From Aminobacter aganoensis (lineage in GTDB: Bacteria > Pseudomonadota > Alphaproteobacteria > Rhizobiales > Rhizobiaceae): DNA of 64,000 bases. The notes below the pieces were generated by a model. The model was given only the letters and a program-made list of their open reading frames with translations. It was not told the origin of the DNA and did not search any database. The stretch lies in NCBI RefSeq assembly GCF_014206975.1, contig NZ_JACHOU010000018.1, positions 31,989 to 95,988 of the forward strand. Reading direction: 5' to 3'. Every line of letters begins with the position of its first letter. Within the stretch, counting starts at the first letter, position 1. This document shows, one piece after another, positions 58,331-64,000 of the stretch. The translations under genes were made by a program, and so were the position numbers.

Positions 58331-58879
58331 ATGGCAGCATCCCTTGGTTTCAAAGGCGACTTGCTCGCGGCGATCCCTGGCCTGCGGGCCTTTGCCATGT
58401 CGCTGTCGCAGAACGCCGACAGGGCGGACGACCTTGTCCAGGAAACGCTGGTCAAGGCGTGGGACAAGCAGTCGAGCTTTCAGCCCGGCACCAACCTGAA
58501 GGCCTGGCTGTTCACCATCCTGCGCAACGAGTTCTACTCGCAGATGCGCAAGCGCGGACGCGAGGTGCAGGACAGCGACGGCCTGCTGACGGCGCGGCTC
58601 GCGGTGCATCCGAGCCAGCCCGGCCGGCTCGACCTCGACGATTTCCGCAAGGCGCTGGAGCAGCTTCCCGAAGACCAGCGCGAAGCGATCATCCTGATCG
58701 GCGCGTCGGGTTTCTCCTACGAAGAGGCGGCGGACATCTGCGGTTGCGCCGTGGGCACGATCAAGAGCCGCGTCAGCCGCGCCCGCAACAGGCTGCAGGA
58801 GATCCTCGACATTTCGGGCGAAGCCGACTACGGGCCGGACGCGATCGCCGCCCAGGTCATGGGCTCAACCGTCAGCTGA
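58331..58879 (+). CDS. ecfG: ECF sigma factor EcfG
   Basis: A 182-aa ECF15-type sigma factor: region 2 (FAMSLSQNADRADDLVQETL VKAWDKQ), region 4 (LPEDQREAIILIGASGFSYE EAADICGCAVGTIKSRVSRA). It recognises GGAAC-N16/17-GTT promoters, four of which are visible here. Its 3' end overlaps the convergent response regulator gene by 15 bp. Confidence 0.95.
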   Translation: MAASLGFKGDLLAAIPGLRAFAMSLSQNADRADDLVQETLVKAWDKQSSFQPGTNLKAWLFTILRNEFYSQMRKRGREVQDSDGLLTARLAVHPSQPGRLDLDDFRKALEQLPEDQREAIILIGASGFSYEEAADICGCAVGTIKSRVSRARNRLQEILDISGEADYGPDAIAAQVMGSTVS

Positions 58880-59248
58880 CGCCGAGAGCTTGCGGATGCT
58901 CGCGGTGACGGCCTCGACGAGGTCTTCGCCGGAGTAGGGCTTGCTGACCAGCCGGACATCCGGGAAGCCGGCAAAGAGTTCGTCCAGCTGGTCGTATCCC
59001 GAGGCGAAGACGAAAGGAACGCCGGCGGCCTGGATGCTGCGTGCAAAGTCGAGCGTCGGCTCGCCGTCCAGCATGACGTCGATGATGGCGACGTCATAGG
59101 GCATCGCGGCCAGTTGGGCTTCGCGCAGGTTGGCGGCGAGGATGACGTCCTCGGCGCCGTGGTCGCGGCAGAGCTGGTCGACATCGAGCGCGATCAACGC
59201 CTCGTCTTCAAGCACAAGGATACGCAGTCCTGAAAGCGGGGCTGGCAC
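58865..59248 (-). CDS. Single-domain response regulator (FATGUY-like)
   Basis: A 127-aa receiver with no output domain: LVLEDEALIALDVDQLC, phospho-Asp in IIDVMLDGEP, then PFVFASGYDQ, a variant of the FATGUY signature of single-domain regulators that relay phosphate to PhyR kinases, and Lys in LVSKPYSGEDL. Location in the stress island suggests that role. Confidence 0.85.
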   Translation of the reverse strand: MPAPLSGLRILVLEDEALIALDVDQLCRDHGAEDVILAANLREAQLAAMPYDVAIIDVMLDGEPTLDFARSIQAAGVPFVFASGYDQLDELFAGFPDVRLVSKPYSGEDLVEAVTASIRKLSASADG

Positions 59249-59333
59249 GTGGCTGACACTCCATGGAATCGCAGCCGAAGATGGCGGTAGTCGCAGCCTG
59301 TGTCATTTAAAAAAGACATGGTCGGGACGCTCC

Positions 59334-59358
59334 GGAACCTTTATCCGGCCGCGGCGTT
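59334..59358 (+). promoter_or_regulatory. EcfG-type promoter upstream of crp/fnr gene
   Basis: GGAAC (59334-59338), 17 bp, GTT (59356-59358); the ATG of the Crp/Fnr gene follows at 59382. The spacing equals that at the other EcfG sites of the locus. Confidence 0.8.
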
Positions 59359-59381
59359 GCCGAGCACAATCAGGAGGTTGC

Positions 59382-60143
59382 ATGACAGGGCGGGGTGACT
59401 CAACCGAGGTGACGCGGCAGGTTCCGTGCGAGAGCTGCCCGTTGCGGCAGATGCCGGCGTTCAGGGAATTCGAGAAGCCGGAACTGGCTTTCGTCAGCAG
59501 CTTCAAGCGGGGCGAACTGGCGGTGGACAAGGGTGCAACGCTTTTGTCGGAAGGCAGCAACAGCGCGCATCTTTTCACGGTGCTGTCGGGCTGGGGCTTT
59601 CGCTACAAGCTGCTGGAGGACGGGCGGCGGCAGATCCTGAACTACGTGCTGCCGGGCGACATGATCGGGCTTCAGGGAAGCCTGATGGGCGAGATGCAGC
59701 ACTCGGTCGAAGCACTCTCACCCATGCTGCTGTGCATGTTCGAACGCGACAGGCTGATGGCGCTCTATCGCGATTATCCTGGTCTCGCCTACGACATCAC
59801 ATGGATCGCCGCGCGCGAGGAGCGCATGCTCGACGAGGCCTTGCTCAGCATCGGGCGCCGCTCGGCTTTGGAGCGGGCCGCCTATCTTCTCGCCTTCATC
59901 GCGAGCCGGGCACGCAAGGTCGGCATGAACGGCAAGGGCAAGGTCGATATTCCAATCACGCAACAACATGTTGCCGACACGCTCGGTCTCTCGCTGGTCC
60001 ACACCAACAAGACGATCCGAAAGCTGATCGATCGCAAGCTGGTGCAATGGCGCGACGGCGGATGCACCGTGCTCGACATCGACGGGCTGATGGCGCTGGC
60101 CGACTGGGGCGGCCTTGCCGAGCAGGTGCGTCCGCTGCTCTAG
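59382..60143 (+). CDS. Crp/Fnr-family transcriptional regulator
   Basis: A 253-aa regulator: N-terminal CESCPLRQMPAFREFEKPEL, cyclic-nucleotide-like beta roll (LLSEGSNSAHLFTVLSGWGF ... GDMIGLQGSLMGEM), C-terminal HTH (ITQQHVADTLGLSLVHTNKT IRKLIDRK). The CxxC near the N-terminus resembles FNR-type redox motifs but the other Fnr cysteines are absent, so a [4Fe-4S] sensor is not supported. An EcfG promoter places it in the stress regulon. Confidence 0.9.
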   Translation: MTGRGDSTEVTRQVPCESCPLRQMPAFREFEKPELAFVSSFKRGELAVDKGATLLSEGSNSAHLFTVLSGWGFRYKLLEDGRRQILNYVLPGDMIGLQGSLMGEMQHSVEALSPMLLCMFERDRLMALYRDYPGLAYDITWIAAREERMLDEALLSIGRRSALERAAYLLAFIASRARKVGMNGKGKVDIPITQQHVADTLGLSLVHTNKTIRKLIDRKLVQWRDGGCTVLDIDGLMALADWGGLAEQVRPLL

Positions 60144-60265
60144 CGGCTGGTCCAACACTGACGAGACCGCCGCCGCGCCGATCTGTCTTCGCTGCCTGGC
60201 CAAACGGTGCCGCCGTCCGATGCGTCTTATGCCGACATCGGCACAAGACGCATCGTGCCTTTGGC

Positions 60266-61333
60266 TCAAAGCCCCAGGAATTCGAAAGGTGCGGTTTCCT
60301 TGAACTGATCGTTGGCCATGCCCGCGTAGATATGCGCCTGGTTGGGGCCGAGGTCGAGTTTCATCACCTTGCCGGTCTCCGCGGTGAAATCAAGCCTGGT
60401 GAGGTCGACCCAGAAGACATTCGGGGTCAGCGCCGACTCGAAGAAATAGAGCTTGCGCTTGTGGTCGGATACGGTGCGCCAGCGCGTCGAGGATATGTTG
60501 GGCTGATCCGGCGTGGTGATGCCAAAAGGAACCGACACGTTGCGGATCACGCTGAAGGCGCTTGCGATCGCTTCGACCGGGTCTTTGCTCTTCGGGATCG
60601 CGTTCACATAGAAGGAGGCGCGCGTGAAGCGGTCGGAAGCGCGATTGGTGCCAGGCAGCATGACCGTGCCGCCGATCTGTTTCCAGTATTCGTTCAGCGC
60701 AAGCTGCTTTTCGAAGACCGGGGAGTTTGTCATCACCTGATAATCGCGGCTGTGGTGAATGACCTGCTTGCCGTCGATATACTCGATGATGGCACTGTCG
60801 CCCTTGGCATCCGAGAGCGAGAGATGCAGGGTCGCAAGCCTCTCTTCGCCAGGAACACTGTCGGTGACGACGGTGAAGGGTTCGTTGGCCAGCGTATCGA
60901 CCGCTTCCTGCACGGTCGCAAAATTGTCGAGTACATATTGCGCCCACGCCGCGATCGTCAGGCCTGGCTTCTTGCCGTCGTATTCCGGGTAGGAGGATTC
61001 CACCAGCCATAGCACGTTGGCGACAAGGCCAGCCTCGTTCATGCCATCGGTTGTCGAGATGTCATAGCCGGTTGCTATGACGCTGCCATGTTTCGACGTC
61101 CACTCGACCGAATTCGGCCCGGCCTCTCCGGACCGCTTCATGCCACGCGGGAACACCCACAAATTGGTGCCGACATCGAGCTTCCAGTCCATGGAACGCG
61201 CGGTGATAACTTCATCGTTCGCACCATGATAGACGAAGCGCGTGCAAGCTTCAGCCGCCGGCACAACCAGCATGGTCGTTGCCATGAGCGCAGCGGTGCA
61301 GACAGCGGCGAATGAACGTTTTTTCAAGATCAT
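60266..61333 (-). CDS. Choloylglycine hydrolase family (Ntn) amidase
   Basis: A 355-aa exported enzyme: signal peptide (KRSFAAVCTAALMATTMLVV PAAEA) followed by Cys30 as the new N-terminal nucleophile (CTRFVYHG, then ARSMDW with the Arg/Asp pair). The family cleaves amide bonds such as bile-salt conjugates, penicillin V and N-acyl-homoserine lactones. Substrate here unknown. A divergent amidohydrolase gene starts 141 bp away. Confidence 0.88.
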   Translation of the reverse strand: MILKKRSFAAVCTAALMATTMLVVPAAEACTRFVYHGANDEVITARSMDWKLDVGTNLWVFPRGMKRSGEAGPNSVEWTSKHGSVIATGYDISTTDGMNEAGLVANVLWLVESSYPEYDGKKPGLTIAAWAQYVLDNFATVQEAVDTLANEPFTVVTDSVPGEERLATLHLSLSDAKGDSAIIEYIDGKQVIHHSRDYQVMTNSPVFEKQLALNEYWKQIGGTVMLPGTNRASDRFTRASFYVNAIPKSKDPVEAIASAFSVIRNVSVPFGITTPDQPNISSTRWRTVSDHKRKLYFFESALTPNVFWVDLTRLDFTAETGKVMKLDLGPNQAHIYAGMANDQFKETAPFEFLGL

Positions 61334-61474
61334 GGCTTCTCTTGCCCTCAATTTCCGGTCGACTGCTCGACTACTATCAGGCCGGCCGCCTATTGGAAGC
61401 CAGCCGACTTGATGAGTTGATTGATCTTCGCCGGATTGGCATAGAACGATTGAACGCGTGAGAGGGGACGAATC

Positions 61475-62932
61475 TTGTTGTTTCGCTTTGGTCCGAGATA
61501 TCAGCACCTGGCCCATGGCAAGGGCTGCGCCTGCCACAGCCCGCAAGCGCAGCAGCTGCTTGCACGCCTCGATACGGGGCTGTCGCGCCGTTCGGTGCTG
61601 AAGGGGGTTGCAGCAAGCCTTGCCGCCCCTGTCCTCGGCATCGTCAGCCCTGCCTTCGCGCAAACCGCGACAAAGCCGATCCTGCTGACGAACGTGAGCA
61701 TCTTCGACGGCACGAATGGCAAGCGCGTCGAGGGCCAGGGCGTGCTGATTGAAGGCAAGCTCATCAAGGCCCTGGTCGCATCCGCGGATACGGTCGCCGA
61801 TGCCGACGTGATCGACTGCGGCGGACGCACGCTGATGCCGGGCATGATCGACGCGCATTGGCATTCGATCCTTGCCGGCATCTCCCAGATGGTGGCGATG
61901 ACCGCCGATATCCCCTATGTCCATCTCGTCGCCGCCCAAGAGGCCGAGCGCACCGTGTTGCGTGGCTTCACCACGGTCAGGGATGTGGGAGGGCCATCGT
62001 TTGCCCTCAAGCGCGCCATCGACGAGGGGCGCATTGCGGGACCACGCATCTATCCCTCCGGCGCCATGATTTCGCAGACGTCCGGGCACGGCGACTTTCG
62101 CATGCGCACGGATTTGCCGCGTACGCCGCAGAGCGATCTCAGCACTGCGGAGCAAGCAGGCATTTCGGCGATCGCCGACGGTGAGGCGGAAGTGCTTCGC
62201 CGGGTACGCGAGCAGCTGATGCTCGGAGCCAGCCAGATCAAGATCATGGGCGGCGGTGGAGTGGCCTCGTCCTACGATCCTGTCGATGCCCTGCAATATT
62301 CGGAAGCCGAGATGAAGGCGGCGGTGGGCGCAGCCGCGGATTGGGGCACATATGTCTGCATCCATGCCTACACGGCTGCCGCCGTGCAGCGGGCGCTCGC
62401 CTGCGGGGTGAAATCGATCGAGCACGGCCAACTGGCCGACGACGAGACGGTCAAGCGCATAGCGGATGCGGGCGCGTGGTGGAGCATCCAACCCTTTCTT
62501 GCCGACGAGGATGCCAACACCTATGCCTCGGCGGAGCAGCGGGCGCAGCAGCAGCAGATCGCCGAGGGCACAGCCAGGGCGGTCGAACTGGGGCGCAAGC
62601 ACGGGGTCAACATGGCACTCGGCACCGACATCTTGTTCAACCCGAAGGGAACCGCGACGCAAGGGCGGCAACTCGCCAAGTTTGCCCGCTGGTACGACAA
62701 TGCGGACGTCTTGCGCCTCCTGACCAGCGGCAATGCCGAACTTGCGGCTCTGTCGGGTCCGCGCAATCCCTATCCGGCAAGGCTCGGCCGCATCGAGGCC
62801 GGAGCCTATGCCGACATTCTCGTCGTCGACGGCAATCCGCTCGAAGACATCTCGTTGATCGCCGATCCGGACCGGACGATGACGCTCGTCATGAAGGATG
62901 GGCGCATTCACAAGAACACGCTTTCGGCCTGA
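61475..62932 (+). CDS. Tat-exported amidohydrolase
   Basis: A 485-aa metal-dependent amidohydrolase: Tat signal (LSRRSVLKGVAASLAAPVLG), metal ligands DAHWHS, carboxylated-Lys region QIKIMGGGG, HAYT, EHGQ and GTDILF (last Asp), and the C-terminal GAYADILVVDGNPLEDI. This is the imidazolonepropionase/Xaa-Pro-dipeptidase-like group. The start is a TTG at 61475; the first 30 residues (FGPRYQHLAHGKGCACHSPQ) are poorly supported, so the true start may be later. Confidence 0.85.
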   Translation: MLFRFGPRYQHLAHGKGCACHSPQAQQLLARLDTGLSRRSVLKGVAASLAAPVLGIVSPAFAQTATKPILLTNVSIFDGTNGKRVEGQGVLIEGKLIKALVASADTVADADVIDCGGRTLMPGMIDAHWHSILAGISQMVAMTADIPYVHLVAAQEAERTVLRGFTTVRDVGGPSFALKRAIDEGRIAGPRIYPSGAMISQTSGHGDFRMRTDLPRTPQSDLSTAEQAGISAIADGEAEVLRRVREQLMLGASQIKIMGGGGVASSYDPVDALQYSEAEMKAAVGAAADWGTYVCIHAYTAAAVQRALACGVKSIEHGQLADDETVKRIADAGAWWSIQPFLADEDANTYASAEQRAQQQQIAEGTARAVELGRKHGVNMALGTDILFNPKGTATQGRQLAKFARWYDNADVLRLLTSGNAELAALSGPRNPYPARLGRIEAGAYADILVVDGNPLEDISLIADPDRTMTLVMKDGRIHKNTLSA

Positions 62933-62946
62933 CAGAGGAAAGAGCC

Positions 62947-63795
62947 TTGAACCGATTTGCCATCATCGTCGCCCTGTCTCTCTGTGGCTTGCAGGCGGCA
63001 CACGCCGCCGACACCGTCCTCGACCTTCCGGAAGAGCCGGCACCTGAGGTGACCGAGCGCCCGCTGCGGACGCTGCAGATCACGCCCTACATGTGGGCCG
63101 CCGGCCTTGAGGGCAACATCTCGCCGTTCCAGCGCGGCCCGACGATGCACGTCGAAAAATCGTTCTCCGACGTCATGGACGATCTCAATTTCGGCGGCTT
63201 CGTCAATGTGTGGGGACGCTATGACCGCTTCGTCTTCTCGGGCGACGTGATGTATGTCGACACATCGGACGGACACGGTTCCGGTCCGTTGCCGGCGATG
63301 CAGATTCCGGGCCTGGGCGTGCCGATCCCGGCGGGCGCGAACGTCGATGCCAAGGTCGACAGCAAGCAGTTCATGGCCACGCTTCAGGGCGGCTACCGCG
63401 TCATCGACACGCCGCAATTCACTCTCGACGCGCTCGGCGGCGTACGCTTCTGGCACATTTCAAACGACGTCACGGTTACTGCGAGTCACGCCCTCATTGG
63501 CAGCCGCTCCGCCAGCCATGGCGAAAGCTTCGGCTGGGTGGATCCCGTGGTGGGGCTGCGCGCATTCGTGCCCGTGACGGAAAAGCTGTCTCTGCAGGGG
63601 CAGGCCGATATCGGCGGCTTCGGTGCGGGCTCCGACTTCACCTGGTCAGTGCTTGGAACGGCCAACTACGTCGTCACCGACCGTCTTTCCGTGTCAGCAG
63701 GGTACAAGGTGCTCGATGTCGACTATGACAGCGGCGGCCATGTCTACGACACGCGCCTAAGCGGTCCGGTTCTGGGCGCAACGTGGCGTTTCTAG
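62947..63795 (+). CDS. Outer-membrane beta-barrel protein
   Basis: A 282-aa protein from TTG 62947 with a signal peptide (LNRFAIIVALSLCGLQAAHA) and alternating beta strands (TPYMWAAGLEGNISPF, DRFVFSGDVMYVDTSD, LDALGGVRFWHISNDVTV, LSVSAGYKVLDVDYDSGG) ending in Phe (GATWRF). An OmpW/porin-like barrel. It follows the amidohydrolase by 14 bp, so it is probably co-transcribed and may admit or export its substrate. Confidence 0.85.
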   Translation: MNRFAIIVALSLCGLQAAHAADTVLDLPEEPAPEVTERPLRTLQITPYMWAAGLEGNISPFQRGPTMHVEKSFSDVMDDLNFGGFVNVWGRYDRFVFSGDVMYVDTSDGHGSGPLPAMQIPGLGVPIPAGANVDAKVDSKQFMATLQGGYRVIDTPQFTLDALGGVRFWHISNDVTVTASHALIGSRSASHGESFGWVDPVVGLRAFVPVTEKLSLQGQADIGGFGAGSDFTWSVLGTANYVVTDRLSVSAGYKVLDVDYDSGGHVYDTRLSGPVLGATWRF

Positions 63796-63904
63796 ATGTT
63801 CCACCGACTTAGACCGGCTCGCACCGACTGCGCGGGTTTGCCGGCGCAGCCTATGGTTTCGGCTGCCGGCTTAAGCCCTCAACGGCCAATGCCGGGACGC
63901 GACA

Positions 63905-64000
63905 TCTAGAGCGTTTCCTATCTTGAGCGAATCGTAGGATTCCCAAAGAAGGTGGTTTGTGATTCAAGATGCTGGCTGGGTGGAGGCCAGCATCTGATGA
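63905..64000 (+). mobile_element. Possible left end of an IS630-type element, cut by window
   Basis: From about 63907 (TAGAGCGTTTCC...) a short sequence leads to an ATG at 63997 that runs off the window. The arrangement resembles the 5' end of IS630-family elements in rhizobia, recalled rather than verified. If right, a transposase gene begins just outside. The intervening 63796-63904 holds no gene. Confidence 0.3.

Overview
The window looks like the chromosome of a Rhizobiales bacterium of the Phyllobacteriaceae type (Mesorhizobium/Aminobacter-like). The grounds are uniformly high GC, the PhyR-NepR-EcfG general stress locus with GGAAC-N17-GTT promoters, a pstSCAB-phoU-phoB operon behind a PHO box, PE-LIG-POL LigD with Ku, and intergenic palindromic repeats of rhizobial type. 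The genus is an inference; no rRNA or other marker gene is present.

Layout. (1) 0.1-2.1 kb: rluD, a small membrane protein, a VOC protein and tRNA-Glu(CUC). (2) 2.1-24.6 kb: an integrated element bounded by a perfect 49-bp direct repeat of the tRNA-Glu 3' half (2104-2152 and 24597-24645), with a tyrosine integrase inside the right end. It carries an early/replication operon (22020 down to 20622: AlpA-like regulator, two unknowns, PC4-like protein, winged-helix replication-type protein), a GGTCTC repeat cluster, a late-type operon (18534 down to about 9523: RHH regulator, internal-virion/ejection-like proteins, a SleB plus M15 cell-wall hydrolase, a DUF5681-like protein, unknowns), XRE-controlled accessory cassettes with many exported proteins, and an oppositely oriented two-gene nucleotidyltransferase-like module (18651-20194). 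I see no large terminase, portal, major capsid or tail gene, so it is a remnant prophage or a phage satellite. (3) 24.8-35.5 kb: GFA-family enzyme; an apparent six-gene leftward NHEJ operon (80-aa protein, LigD, Ku, a BRCT-TPR protein, an alpha/beta hydrolase, ExoIII); small regulators and exported proteins. (4) 35.6-45.1 kb: soluble hybrid histidine kinase, then pstS-pstC-pstA-pstB-phoU-phoB. (5) 45.4-48.2 kb: L,D-transpeptidase with a decayed partner just upstream, and membrane proteins including a ferric-reductase-like one. (6) 48.3-53.1 kb: ROK regulator divergent from xylFHG, with two palindromic operators around the promoter. (7) 53.2-60.1 kb: CHASE-HWE kinase, glycine-zipper lipoprotein, then the general stress response island (HRxxN kinase, DUF1328 protein, PhyR, NepR, EcfG, single-domain response regulator, Crp/Fnr regulator). 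(8) 60.3-64 kb: choloylglycine-hydrolase-family enzyme, Tat-exported amidohydrolase, outer-membrane protein, and a probable IS edge at the window end.

How they work together: the Pst/Pho block takes up phosphate and responds to its scarcity; the xyl block imports a pentose under a ROK repressor; the stress island links a soluble kinase to PhyR/NepR/EcfG, and four promoter matches inside the island suggest autoregulation and reach to the neighbouring DUF1328 and Crp/Fnr genes; the NHEJ operon supplies template-independent end joining. The most novel-looking signals are the BRCT-TPR protein translationally coupled to Ku, the two-gene nucleotidyltransferase-like module inside the element, and the exported permuted cysteine-hydrolase-like protein of the element.
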